From NCBI GenBank assembly GCA_040902105.1, contig JBBDXW010000026.1, positions 1 to 64,000 of the forward strand: 64,000 nt of DNA, written 5' to 3'. A model generated the notes under the pieces. It saw only the letters and a list, made by a program, of their open reading frames with translations, had not been told where the DNA came from and did no database searches. Source of the stretch: IDS-8 sp040902105 (GTDB lineage: Bacteria > Pseudomonadota > Gammaproteobacteria > Steroidobacterales > Woeseiaceae). Positions 18,129-27,515 of this stretch are shown in pieces. Positions within the stretch are counted from its first letter, which is position 1. Each line of letters begins with the position of its first letter. A program made the position numbers and the translations under genes.

Positions 18129-19110
18129 CCGGGCGAATAATGATGGGCCGCAACCAGCGCATTACCTGCATCAGCGCGCACAACGACAGAATCATCACCG
18201 TGTAGCCGACGATGGCGTACGGCGCGGCTGACGGCAGACCGTATAGCAGCAGCGTGTCGTTGCCACCGGGCAGGATCGCTGCAGCCGCGCTCATGAATGC
18301 GCCGCCGGCGAAACGTCGCAGCAGCATGCCGCGAGCTGCGCGTTGCCATGCAAAACGGCCGGACAGCCACGCGGCCAATACGCCGCCCGTCATCAGTGCG
18401 GCGCAAACGATCAGCGCGCCGGCCCCGACTCTCGCATCACCTGCGTGGACGAGTCCGGCACTGCGGTCCGACAAAACCGAAAGGTAGGTCCATTCGCCGG
18501 CACTGGCGTAAAGCAGACCGCCGGCGACACCGAGTATCGCCATGGCCGGCGCCGGGCGCCAATGTGCCGCATTCAGCAGTTCCCGCCACGGGCTAATGCG
18601 ATTACGGCTCACACGATAGTGGCAAAGCATTGCCCTGACGACCAGGATGAGCGCCAGGCACCAGAGTACGAACGCGGGCCAGGCCGGTTCGGCCAGCAAT
18701 GAGCCAGTCAGCATCGATGCATCGACTGCTGCCGGTTGGATGGTCACGGCCAGAATCGCACCGGCGATCATGCCGGCAATGGTCGCCAGGAACCCGACCT
18801 CCCCGCGCGTCAGGCCGGACAGCGTGCCGAACGCGCAAGCGGCATTGAGATAGGCGCCGACGCTATAGACAAATGCTGCGATGACGGTACGCAGGCTGAC
18901 CGGATAGCCAGGCGACAGCTTGACATGCTCGGGCAGCCACCAGGCAAGCGGCAATACCACGACCGCCGACCAGCAGGCGACCAGCAGAAACGCCTTTATT
19001 CGATGTTGCCGCCTATGTTCGACAATCTGGCGTGCAGCAACGACACAGCAGAGACTGCCGCGCTGGATGGCGAATCCGACGATGAATGCGAGTGCGCTGC
19101 TGAGCAGCAT
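18106..19110 (-). CDS. YeeE/YedE-family (thiosulfate/sulfur-type) membrane transporter
   Basis: A 334-residue membrane protein with about nine or ten hydrophobic helices. The opening (FIVGFAIQRGSLCCVVAARQIVE) and the later NAACAFGTLSGLTRGEVGFLATIAGMIAG match the Sulf_transp/YeeE pattern, with Cys residues at the positions where family members pass thiosulfate-like ions. The ATG lies immediately before the last codon of the outer-membrane factor gene upstream (no gap), so it belongs to the RND operon, an unusual partner for an efflux pump. Its function here is inferred only from the family. Confidence 0.8.
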   Translation of the reverse strand: MLLSSALAFIVGFAIQRGSLCCVVAARQIVEHRRQHRIKAFLLVACWSAVVVLPLAWWLPEHVKLSPGYPVSLRTVIAAFVYSVGAYLNAACAFGTLSGLTRGEVGFLATIAGMIAGAILAVTIQPAAVDASMLTGSLLAEPAWPAFVLWCLALILVVRAMLCHYRVSRNRISPWRELLNAAHWRPAPAMAILGVAGGLLYASAGEWTYLSVLSDRSAGLVHAGDARVGAGALIVCAALMTGGVLAAWLSGRFAWQRAARGMLLRRFAGGAFMSAAAAILPGGNDTLLLYGLPSAAPYAIVGYTVMILSLCALMQVMRWLRPIIIRPVTVGKDG

Positions 19111-20517
19111 TTATTCTGCCTGGTACTGCCAGGCACCGCCGAGGGCCTTGTAGACCGCGACCAGATTTTGCGCGGCTTCCATTTCGCCGGATGCCAGCAA
19201 GTCCTGCAATTCCAGAACCCGGCGCTCTGCATCAAGGACCGAAAGAAAACTGTCGACGCCATTGCGGTAACGCAGTCTCGCCAGTTCGGCGGCCGTCCCG
19301 CCGGCGCCGGCGGACACGCGCAGATGTTCCAGCCGCTGGCGCGATCTCGTGAAATTGATCAGCGCGTTGTCGGTTTCCTCGAGTGCCAGCAGCACGGTAC
19401 GTTCGTAGATTGCGAGGCCGGCGTCCGTCGCCGCCTCGGCCGCGGAGATGCGAGCGCGGACACGACCGAGATCGAACGCCGCCCAACTCAGGAATGGGCC
19501 GATCGAGAAGCGTTCCGTTGACGAACGACCGAAATCGGACTCGTCGATGGCGGTGTAGCCGGCGGCGCCAATTACCGTCACTCGCGGAAACAGGTCGGCG
19601 GTAGCCACGCCGATACGAGCCGTGGCCGCAGCGAGCTGAAACTCGGCCGCGGCAATGTCCGGCCGGCGACGCAAGAGCGCTGCGGGATCGCCGATGCTCA
19701 CCGTTTCCGGCAATGGCGGTAACGGCCGCGCCGCTTCGAGGTCCCGATAGAGCGAACCCGGCGGCACTCCGGTCAGCACGCCGAGACGATGAATCGCCCG
19801 GCGAACCGCCGCTTCCAGTGGCGGGATGCTCGCCAGCGTCGATTCGAATTGCGATTGGGCGCGCGCAATGTCCAGATTGGTGCCACGGCCACCCGCCAAC
19901 AGCGCCTCCGTCAGTTGAAAGGTCTGCTGCTGGTTGCGCGCATTCTCATGTGCGACCTGCAAGCGGTACTGCGCACCGCGCAGCTCAATGTAATTCCGTG
20001 CGACCTCGGCAGTGACAATGACGAATGCGTCCCGCCGATCGGCGACGGCTGCGTTGTAGTCGCCCGCCAGCGCTTCGATCGAGCGGCGCACGCGTCCGAA
20101 GAAATCGAGCTCCCAGCTCGCATCGAAGCCGCCGTCCCAGACTGTTACCGGGTCGGCAAACCCCGCTGCGGAGACAGCCTCACTTTGCTGCTGCCGGATG
20201 ACGCCGCCTGATGCCGTCACAGTCGGCCAGCGGTCGAAGCCGCCCTCGCCCAGCAGCGAACGGGCCAGCAGCACGTTCGATGCAGCAATGCGCAAGTCGT
20301 GATTGGCCGTTACCGCGTCGCCGATGAGGCGGTCCAGTAGCGGATCCTCGAAAGTGGCCCACCACTCGACCTCCGGTTCGGCAATCTTCAATGCTTCCGC
20401 CTGCACGGCGAAATCGACCGGTGCGACAGGCTCCGGCGGCACGAAATCCGGCCCGACCGCGCAGCCCGACACCGCAAGCGACGCAATCGTCGCGAAGCGC
20501 GGAGGTCCAGATATCAT
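19111..20517 (-). CDS. RND efflux outer-membrane lipoprotein (NodT/OprM family)
   Basis: The outer-membrane channel (468 residues) of a tripartite pump. The lipobox is ASLAVSGC, followed by AVGPDFVPPEPVAP, the classic OprM/NodT opening. Two outer-membrane efflux repeats are visible, with helical segments such as ELRGAQYRLQVAHENARNQQ and LARLRYRNGVDSFLSVLDAERRVLELQD. I start at ATG 20517, which overlaps the end of the pump gene by four bases (ATGA). Longer frames read through the pump gene and are spurious. The next gene downstream, YeeE-like, starts with no gap. Confidence 0.93.
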   Translation of the reverse strand: MISGPPRFATIASLAVSGCAVGPDFVPPEPVAPVDFAVQAEALKIAEPEVEWWATFEDPLLDRLIGDAVTANHDLRIAASNVLLARSLLGEGGFDRWPTVTASGGVIRQQQSEAVSAAGFADPVTVWDGGFDASWELDFFGRVRRSIEALAGDYNAAVADRRDAFVIVTAEVARNYIELRGAQYRLQVAHENARNQQQTFQLTEALLAGGRGTNLDIARAQSQFESTLASIPPLEAAVRRAIHRLGVLTGVPPGSLYRDLEAARPLPPLPETVSIGDPAALLRRRPDIAAAEFQLAAATARIGVATADLFPRVTVIGAAGYTAIDESDFGRSSTERFSIGPFLSWAAFDLGRVRARISAAEAATDAGLAIYERTVLLALEETDNALINFTRSRQRLEHLRVSAGAGGTAAELARLRYRNGVDSFLSVLDAERRVLELQDLLASGEMEAAQNLVAVYKALGGAWQYQAE

Positions 20518-23500
20518 GGCGCACTGCCTTCCGCGGTCGCGGATACCCGGTCGGCGCCGAAACGCTTTACGATCCGGCGTACGACGACGTAGAAGACCGG
20601 CGTGAAGAAAAGGCCGACCAGGGTTACACCGAGCATGCCGCTGAACACCGCCGTTCCCAGGGCCTGGCGCATCTCGGCGCCGGCTCCGCTGGCTATCACC
20701 AGCGGCACGACACCCAGGATGAACGCGAACGAAGTCATCAGAATCGGGCGCAGACGCAATTGTGCCGCATTGGTCGCCGCCGAGTAGACGGATTGGCCGC
20801 GTTCCTCCTGTTGTCGGGCGAACTCCACGATCAGGATGGCATTCTTGCTCGCGAGGCCGATCAGCACGATGAACCCGATCTGCGTCAGCACGTTGTTGTC
20901 CAGGCCGCGCAGCCAGACGCCGATCAGGGCGAAGAGTATGCACAACGGCACGATCAGAACGATCGCAATCGGCAGCGACCAGCTTTCATACTGGGCGGTG
21001 AGCACCAGCAGCACGAACACGACGCTCAGCGGGAAGATCAGCAGCCCGGCGTTGCCTGCCTGCCGCTCCTGGTAGGCAATCTCGGTCCACTCGTAGTCGA
21101 TTCCCTCGGGCAGCATGTCGGCCGCCAACTGCTCCATCCGGCCAATCGCCTCGCCCGAGCTGAAACCCGCTGCCGTCGCGCCCTGAATCTCCGCTGCCGG
21201 ATACAGGTTGTGCCGCACCAGGCGGTCGCTGCCGGTCGTATCGCGCACAACCAGTACCGAGCCGAGCGGCACCATGCCGCCGCTCGTGTTACGCGCTCGC
21301 AACCGCGCGATGTCGGCGGGCTCGAGCCGATACGGTTCGTCCGCCTGGGCGGTGACCCGGTAGGTACGGCCGAAAAGATTGAAATCGTTGACGTATGCCG
21401 ACCCGAGATAGACCTGCAGCGCTTCGAATACGTTTTCGACGGGCACCTGCAGCATCTCCGCGCGAGTGCGATCGATGTCCAGGTAGTAGCGCGGTGTCGC
21501 GGTGCTGAAGGTGCTGAAAACCTGCCGGGTCTCGGCGGTCTGGTAGCTGGCGCCGACCAGCGACCACGTAGCCTGTTCGAGCGTTTCGAGGCCGCGGCCG
21601 CCGCGATCCTGCACCATCATTTTGAAGCCGCCACCGGTGCCCAGGCCGCGCACCGGCGGCGGTTCGATGACGAAGATCTGCGCCCCGCGAATCTGCCCGA
21701 GCGCACCCGACAGCCGGCCGGCCACCTCGGGTGCCGAATCGCCCGGACCGCGTTCGGCGAACGGTTTCAAGCCCACGAAGATGGCGCCGGCGTTGGAAGC
21801 ATTGCTGAAGGTCGCGCCGGAAAATCCGGCAAAGCCGATGGCCCTCACCGCGCCCGGGGTACTCCGGATGATCTCGCCGGCACGGAGAATCACGGCATCG
21901 GTTCGATCGAGCGACGCGCCCTTGGGCAATTCTACGGCGACGATGAGATAGCCCTGGTCCTGCTGGGGTATGAAGCCGCCCGGCACGCGCTGCAACATGA
22001 GTACGGTCAGACCGAGCAAGGCCGCGTAAGTGACCAGCACGATCGCCGGCCGGCGCGCGACGCGGCAGACGGCCGCCGCGTAACCTTCGCTCAGGCGGCT
22101 GAAACCGCGGTTGAACAGGCGAAAGAACGGCCCCAGCAGAAATTCCCAGGCCCGCCCGAAGCGACCTTCAGGTTCGCCTTTCTGTCGCAACAGGATGGCG
22201 CCGAGCGCCGGGCTCAAGGTCAGCGAATTGAACGCCGAGATGATCGTGGCAACCGCGATGGTCAGCGCAAACTGGCGAAAGAACTGTCCGGAGATGCCGC
22301 CGAGAAAGGCCGTCGGAATGAACACAGCGGACAGAACCAGCGCGATGGACACGAGCGCCGTGCCTACCTCATCCATCGTGACCTGGGAAGCCCGTTTCGG
22401 AGACAGGCCCTTTTCAAGATTGCGTTCGATATTCTCGACGACCACGATCGCATCGTCGACCACGATGCCGATCGCCAGCACCAGTCCGAACAGCGACAGA
22501 TTGTTCAGCGAGAAACCGGCCGCCGCCATGACGGCGAACGTGCCGATCAGCGACACGGGAATGGCGATGATCGGTATCAGAGCTGCGCGCCAGCTTTGCA
22601 AAAACACGATGATCACCAGGATCACGAGGGCGACCGCCTCGAATATGGTGGTGTATACGGCATCGACCGACTCGGCGATGAACTCGGTCGGGTTGTATAC
22701 GACGCGGTAACCGAGTCCGGCGGGAAAGTCTTGGGAAAGCCGCTCCATGGTCTGCAACACGTCATCCGCCGTGGCCAGCGCATTCGACCCCGGCCGCTGG
22801 AATATGCCCATCGCGACCGCAGGTTTTCCGTCCAGGTAGCTGTTGGTGACGTAATCCCGTGATCCGAGCTCGACCCGGGCGATGTCCCCGACACGTGTCA
22901 GGCGCCCGTCAGGTGCCCGCTTGACGATGACCTCCCGAAATTGCTGGGCATCGACGAAACGACCCTGCGTATTGACAGTGAGCTGGAAGGCGTTACCGGT
23001 AGTAACGGGAGGCGCACCGAGTGTGCCGCCGGCGACTTGGACGTTCTGGGAACGCAGTGCAGCTACGACGTCTCCCGCGGTCAGATCCAGCGTAGAAAGC
23101 ATTACCGGGTCCAGCCACACTCGCATGCTGTATTCGCGCGCGCCGAATATGATGATGGACCCGACGCCGTCGATACGCGCCAGCACGTCACGGACCTGCA
23201 GGATGGCGTAGTTGCTGATGTAAAGCTGATCGTAAACGTCGTCCGGAGATTCGAGATGAACGACCATCATCAGGTCCGGCGAACTTTTTTGCGTAGTCAC
23301 GCCCTGGCGGCGCACTTCCTCGGGCAGCCGGGGCTCGGCGATGGCGACCCGGTTCTGTACCAGCACCTGCGCCGTATCCAGGTCGGTGCCGAGTTCAAAC
23401 ACGATGTTGAGGCTCATCTGGCCGTCGCCCGTCGACTGCGAAGTCATGTACAGCATATCTTCGACGCCGTTGACTTCCTGTTCGATGGGTGTTGCGACGG

Positions 23501-23684
23501 TGTCGGCAATGACTTCCGGCGTCGCGCCCGGGTAAATCGCGCGAACCACGATCGTGGGCGGCGCCACTTCCGGATACTGCGTAACCGGCAGGGAGAAGTA
23601 GGCAATGATCCCGATCATGACGATCAGGATCGAGGCGACCGCGGCGAAGCGCGGCCGGTCGATGAAGAAGTGCGCGAACTTCAC
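20514..23684 (-). CDS. RND efflux pump, HAE1 family
   Basis: The inner-membrane proton-driven pump (1056 residues). It begins MKFAHFFIDRPRFAAVASI and has the full two-fold RND architecture: two groups of membrane helices flanking two large periplasmic loops. The proton-relay region carries GIVVDDAIVVVENIER in helix 4 (about residues 400-415), and the porter and docking segments match AcrB/MexB-type pumps (QDQGYLIVAVELPKGASLDRT). The start is GTG 23684, overlapping the adaptor stop by four bases. Substrates are probably hydrophobic drugs or biocides. Confidence 0.96.
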   Translation of the reverse strand: MKFAHFFIDRPRFAAVASILIVMIGIIAYFSLPVTQYPEVAPPTIVVRAIYPGATPEVIADTVATPIEQEVNGVEDMLYMTSQSTGDGQMSLNIVFELGTDLDTAQVLVQNRVAIAEPRLPEEVRRQGVTTQKSSPDLMMVVHLESPDDVYDQLYISNYAILQVRDVLARIDGVGSIIIFGAREYSMRVWLDPVMLSTLDLTAGDVVAALRSQNVQVAGGTLGAPPVTTGNAFQLTVNTQGRFVDAQQFREVIVKRAPDGRLTRVGDIARVELGSRDYVTNSYLDGKPAVAMGIFQRPGSNALATADDVLQTMERLSQDFPAGLGYRVVYNPTEFIAESVDAVYTTIFEAVALVILVIIVFLQSWRAALIPIIAIPVSLIGTFAVMAAAGFSLNNLSLFGLVLAIGIVVDDAIVVVENIERNLEKGLSPKRASQVTMDEVGTALVSIALVLSAVFIPTAFLGGISGQFFRQFALTIAVATIISAFNSLTLSPALGAILLRQKGEPEGRFGRAWEFLLGPFFRLFNRGFSRLSEGYAAAVCRVARRPAIVLVTYAALLGLTVLMLQRVPGGFIPQQDQGYLIVAVELPKGASLDRTDAVILRAGEIIRSTPGAVRAIGFAGFSGATFSNASNAGAIFVGLKPFAERGPGDSAPEVAGRLSGALGQIRGAQIFVIEPPPVRGLGTGGGFKMMVQDRGGRGLETLEQATWSLVGASYQTAETRQVFSTFSTATPRYYLDIDRTRAEMLQVPVENVFEALQVYLGSAYVNDFNLFGRTYRVTAQADEPYRLEPADIARLRARNTSGGMVPLGSVLVVRDTTGSDRLVRHNLYPAAEIQGATAAGFSSGEAIGRMEQLAADMLPEGIDYEWTEIAYQERQAGNAGLLIFPLSVVFVLLVLTAQYESWSLPIAIVLIVPLCILFALIGVWLRGLDNNVLTQIGFIVLIGLASKNAILIVEFARQQEERGQSVYSAATNAAQLRLRPILMTSFAFILGVVPLVIASGAGAEMRQALGTAVFSGMLGVTLVGLFFTPVFYVVVRRIVKRFGADRVSATAEGSAP

Positions 23685-24886
23685 CGGGCCTGCCCGGGAA
23701 TGGCCGAGGCTTGCAGAGCAGGCTCGGCGATCGTGACTGCGGTCGCGGCTACCGGCGAGCCGACCCGCACGCGCTGCAGGCCGTCGACGATTACGGTGTC
23801 GTCCGGGTCGAGCCCACTGGCGACGATGCGGAGTTCGCCGATCCGGCGGCCGAGTTCGACCGGCTGGCGCCGCGCGACGCCGGATTCGTCCACGACATAC
23901 ACGAAGCGCTGCGCCTGATCAGCCGCAATCGCTGCGTCCGGGATCAGCACCGCGTCGTAAGGGCCGCGCCCGAGCAACTGGACGCGCGCGAAGAGGCCGG
24001 GCGTCAAAAAGTAGTCCGGGTTTGGAAAAACCGCTCGACCCTGCATCGTGCCCGTCGCTCGATCCACGCGGTTATCGACGAAATCCATGTGGCCACGGTG
24101 TGGAAAGCCTTCTTCGTCTGCGAGCTGCATGCGCACCGGATTCTCCGTTGTGCGTGAACTCGGCCGCTCGCCTTCCTGGTCGAGACGCTGATAGCGCAGA
24201 AACGCACGCTCGTCCGCGGTAAAGTAGACGTGGATCGGATCGAGCGAAACGATGGTCGTCAGAAGCGTCGACTGCGGCGTGCCTCCGCTGACGAGATTTC
24301 CTTCGGACACCAGTTCGCGACCGATGCGGCCGGCCACCGGCGCATGCACACGAGTGAACTCGACATCGAGTTCGGTGGACCGCACTGCAGCCCGCGCGGC
24401 GGCCAAAGCAGCCGTGGCTTGCTGTTGTTCCTTGGCCCGTGCATCGAGCTCTTCCTCCGAAATCGCGCGGGAACTGAACAGGCGTTCCGCCCGTGCGAAA
24501 TCATTCTGCGCGAGTTCCAGCCGGATCTGTGCGCCAACGAGCTCGGCATTGGCCCGCTGGAGCAAAGCCTCGTACGGACGCGGGTCAATCACGAACAGAA
24601 GATCGCCCTTCCCGACCAGCGTGCCTTCCTGAAAGTGCATCGATTGGAGGTAGCCAGTCACCCGCGCACGAATCTCCACGGCGTCGACCGCTTCCAGTCT
24701 CCCGGTGTATTCGTCCCAGTCGGTAATCGGCCGGACCAGCGGTCTCGAGACGGAGACTTCCGGGGCCGCGGCGGCTGGCGGCGCGGCGGGTTGCCCGCAG
24801 CCTGACGCGCCAAGCAATACCGTGAGCGCTGAAAATGTCGCCCGGCCTGCAACTCTCCCGGCGCCACGATTCATTCGGAACGTCAC
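23681..24886 (-). CDS. RND periplasmic adaptor (membrane fusion protein)
   Basis: The adaptor subunit (401 residues) linking pump and outer-membrane channel. The signal ends in a lipobox-like LGASGC, so it is probably a lipoprotein. The biotinyl-lipoyl part (RVTGYLQSMHFQEGTLVGKGDLLFVIDPRPYEA) and the coiled coil (LELAQNDFARAERLFSSRAISEEELD) are clear, as is VHAPVAGRIGRELVSEGNLV. A GGAG site seven bases upstream supports GTG 24886; ATG 24874 is an alternative. It is the first gene of the operon adaptor-pump-channel-YeeE. No TetR-type regulator is next to it. Confidence 0.93.
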   Translation of the reverse strand: MTFRMNRGAGRVAGRATFSALTVLLGASGCGQPAAPPAAAAPEVSVSRPLVRPITDWDEYTGRLEAVDAVEIRARVTGYLQSMHFQEGTLVGKGDLLFVIDPRPYEALLQRANAELVGAQIRLELAQNDFARAERLFSSRAISEEELDARAKEQQQATAALAAARAAVRSTELDVEFTRVHAPVAGRIGRELVSEGNLVSGGTPQSTLLTTIVSLDPIHVYFTADERAFLRYQRLDQEGERPSSRTTENPVRMQLADEEGFPHRGHMDFVDNRVDRATGTMQGRAVFPNPDYFLTPGLFARVQLLGRGPYDAVLIPDAAIAADQAQRFVYVVDESGVARRQPVELGRRIGELRIVASGLDPDDTVIVDGLQRVRVGSPVAATAVTIAEPALQASAIPGQAR

Positions 24887-25104
24887 ACCGCATCTCCAGG
24901 GATTGGCCTCGTGGTTTCGACTACGGTATTACACGCCGTGACGGGCCGAATTGGACAATCTTGCGCTTTTCGGACGGTTCCTGCGGCCGGGTTCGCTTCG
25001 GGAGCGATACGTTCGGAAACCGCATCGTGAAAGGCTTTAGGATATTGACTGTATCTGTGTTCCAGATGAACCCGTTGACCATTTCAGATTCGACCGGCTC
25101 GTCG

Positions 25105-25437
25105 GTTAGGCTCCTCCACGATCGCGATTCGATCTACGGCGAGATGTTCCGCCGGCAGGTTGAAGCCCTCAAAATCCGCGAAATCTGCACTGCTCCTCGT
25201 TCACCCTGGCAGAATCCGTACGCCGAACGTGTAATTGGCTCGATTCGCCGGGAGTGTCTGGATCACATGATTGTCTTGGGCGAGCTTCATCTCAGACGAA
25301 TTCTCGCAAGTTACTTCGACTACTACCACGGCGCGCGGACTCATCTCTCCTTATATAAGGACACGCCGGAGCGACGGCTAGCCCAGAGCCAGACCGTCTA
25401 TACCGGGCGGCTGGCCCCTGCTGCGCGCCGCACGTAG
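25105..25437 (+). pseudogene. Truncated DDE integrase (IS3/IS481-like)
   Basis: About 110 codons of the catalytic rve domain remain: LLHDRDSIYGEMFRRQVEAL, then RSPWQNPYAERVIGSIRREC and FDYYHGARTHLSLYKDTPERR. The second Asp (HDRD) and catalytic Glu (YAERVIG) are present, but the first Asp region and the DNA-binding part are missing upstream. A one-base deletion relative to the copy at position 1 shifts the tail so that it ends AQSQTVYTGRLAPAARRT instead of the GGLHH ending. No inverted repeats are recognisable. This is a dead fragment. Confidence 0.85.
25347..25388 (+). repeat. Direct repeat of the window start (transposase tail)
   Basis: These 42 bases are identical to 1-42, in the same orientation, and homology continues past a one-base indel for about five more bases. 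The two copies bracket about 25 kb. Because the window cuts the first copy, the full repeat length cannot be seen. Recombination between such copies could delete or mobilise the segment between them. Confidence 0.9.
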
Positions 25438-25587
25438 TCCTCCGTTTAGATATGGGGGCTAAGAAACGGGCAAACCAGCCGGCAAGGAGAATCTGCGAAT
25501 ACTTACTGCCGGAAAATTGCCGGAATCAGTCGGGACCTGTTGTGACTTGTTGGGGTAGTTTGTCCACGGGCGTCTCCAGATTGCCTT

Positions 25588-26130
25588 TTAACCGTGGATG
25601 GGGATGCAGCGTGATTTACCGAACTTGCTCTGACGCACGCACAGTACCCCTTGGGCAAAATCCACGTCCTCGCGATCGAGCCGCAGCGCCTCGTTAGTAC
25701 GCAGGCCGGTGCTGGCGTACAGCCCCAACAGCGTCGTATAGGTCGGGGCGCGCAGTCCGTGTGCTGAGGGCAGCTGCATGGCGGTCCGGAGCAGCCGTCG
25801 CACCTCGGCATCGCTATAAATGTAGGGAGGTTGCCGGCGATAGCGGTACGGCAGCAAATCCGTTGACGGCACTTCGGTGCGCGGCTCGCTCGCACAACAG
25901 TACCGGGCAAAGCGGCGTGCCATGCCCAGGCGGTTGGCCCATTGGGCCGGTTGCACGTCGGCCGGTTCGGTAGCCCATCGCAGGGCGAGTTCGCGAGTGA
26001 TGAACTCGGTGCCCTGGCGGTCGGCGAACGCGACGAAGCGTTCGAGCAGACGACCGGCCAGGCGCAGTTCAAAGCCGAGCGAGCGGCGCAGTGCCAGATA
26101 CTCGTCAAGGGTGGTGTGCAGCGGACTCAT
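25588..26130 (-). pseudogene. Truncated tyrosine recombinase (second of a tandem pair)
   Basis: A 180-residue remnant that overlaps the first recombinase by four bases (ATGA). It has a core-binding part (LDEYLALRRSLGFELRLAGRLLERFVAFAD) and the first catalytic Arg (GLYASTGLRTNEALRLDREDVD). It stops at SRCIPIHG, where functional relatives continue with HPSTV. The other frame shows PSTV just after this point, so a small deletion broke the gene before its HxxR and Tyr motifs. The arrangement of overlapping tyrosine recombinases resembles RIT (recombinase-in-trio) elements; a third gene is absent. Confidence 0.75.
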
Positions 26131-27352
26131 GACGCAGCTCCCGGCCAGGGTTGTGCCAGCGAACGCAGCGCCCCGAGATCGAGCTTGGCGTAAATCTGCG
26201 TCGTCTGAAGTCGCTCATGACGCAGCAGTTCACCGATCTCAGCGAGCGATGCGCCGCTGGCAAGCAGGCGGGTTGCGAGCGAATGGCGCAACAGATGTGC
26301 GCCCTTGAGTGCCGCGTCAATGCCAGCGCGTGCCAGCGCACGCTTGACGACATCACACACGGTGGACGAGTGTGCCAGGCCGCGATGCGGCGCCTGCAGT
26401 CGAACAAAGACCCGGCGCGAAGCGCAAATCGGTCGACCGTCGCTGAGGTAGCCCGCGAGTGCCTGGCCGACGTCTTCAGGCAGCGGCACGGGTTCCCGAC
26501 GCGGTCCTTTGCCACGTACGATGAACATACCAGTCGCCCAATCGAAGTCGTCCAGGCGCATAGCCACGACTTCTGAGGCGCGAAGACCGAGCCGCGCGAG
26601 CAGTAACAAGATAGCGCGATCACGCCGGCCTGCCGGTGTCGCACCATCGCAGCTCGCCAGAAGCTTCTCGACCTGCTCGGGCGCAATCGTCTTCGGCAGG
26701 TCGGCCCGGCGCCAGTTCGCCACCGTGGGCACGGCAGCGCGCAGATCGGCGCTGATCTCGCCGCGCGCTTTCAGGTAACGTACAAAACTACGCAGTGCGG
26801 TAACCACCAGCTGCAACCGGCGGCGGCTGAGCCTCTGCGAGAGCCGCCGAATGAACACATGGATATCGTTGGGGCACAACGCATCCAGCGGCATCGGTTG
26901 CGCTTCAACAAAGCTCGCACAACGGCGGCGTAGTTGATGATGGTGGCTGACGCCAGGCCGCGTTCGTGTGCGAGATACTGTGTATAGTCGGCCTCGATGC
27001 GACGCCGCACGTTATGCTCACTGCAATCCGGCGCAAGCGGGATAACGCCCGCCTCGCGCAGCTGCCCCAACAGGGCGTTGCAGGTTGCAGCAGCATGATG
27101 ATCGACACGACCCTGTCGGCGTCGATAGCGACGAAAACGCGCAATACACGCTTCGTTCAGATCCTCAGTCCGCAACTTGTTGCACTCGAGCCAACGGCTC
27201 AAATGCGCAATCAGTCGAAGCTTCTCCCTGGCGGTCGAGCTGGCATACCCCTGGCGTGTGAGCTGTTCGGCAAAGGCGTCGATGCAGATCGCCAGCGGGC
27301 CTTCATATAAGCGTTGCCGGACCCCGGGATCGGGGAAATAGATCGTTGTCAT
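26127..27352 (-). pseudogene. Tyrosine recombinase, frameshifted (first of a tandem pair, RIT-like)
   Basis: One gene of about 408 codons in two frames. The first part (from ATG 27352, with AAGGAGAGG upstream) is a core-binding domain: LYEGPLAICIDAFAEQL, then LIAHLSRWLECNKL. It loses frame at about 26910-26912, where a run of three A (three T in the gene) seems to lack one base; adding one T would join NYAAVVRA to FVEAQPMPLD. The second part holds a complete catalytic domain with Arg in LGLRASEV, HLLRHSLAT, LRHERL and Tyr in IYAKLD. If the missing base is real, the protein is inactive unless the ribosome slips; a sequencing error would restore it. Confidence 0.8.
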
Positions 27353-27404
27353 GGGACCTCTCCTTCAGCATGTGGCCACACGGCCAGCTGAAAAAGAGAC
27401 CCTG

Positions 27405-27515
27405 ATTATGCCGAGTAATCAAGCGGTCGACGGCGTACAAGTTAATGACAACTAAAGAACAATGCAGGTCTGCTGAAATTTACTCGGAATAATCCGGAAC
27501 TCGGAATAATGCCGA
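27405..27515. repeat. Recombinase-site-like repeats at the element end
   Basis: Two 17-bp tandem copies, ACTCGGAATAATCCGGA (27482-27498) and ACTCGGAATAATGCCGA (27499-27515), lie next to each other. An inverted, near-identical unit, ATTATGCCGAGTAAT, lies at 27405-27419. All are upstream of the tandem recombinase genes, and the tandem copies begin exactly where the neighbouring integrase remnant loses homology. They look like the end of the recombinase element and its binding sites. Confidence 0.6.

Noticed and set aside
20391..22862. An 823-codon plus-strand open frame
   Set aside because: It is antisense to the RND pump; its composition (Arg, His, Gln and Asp rich, no domain) is that of a high-GC shadow frame.
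27482..27515. A CRISPR array
   Set aside because: Only two units, directly abutting, with no spacers or cas genes; better explained as recombinase sites.
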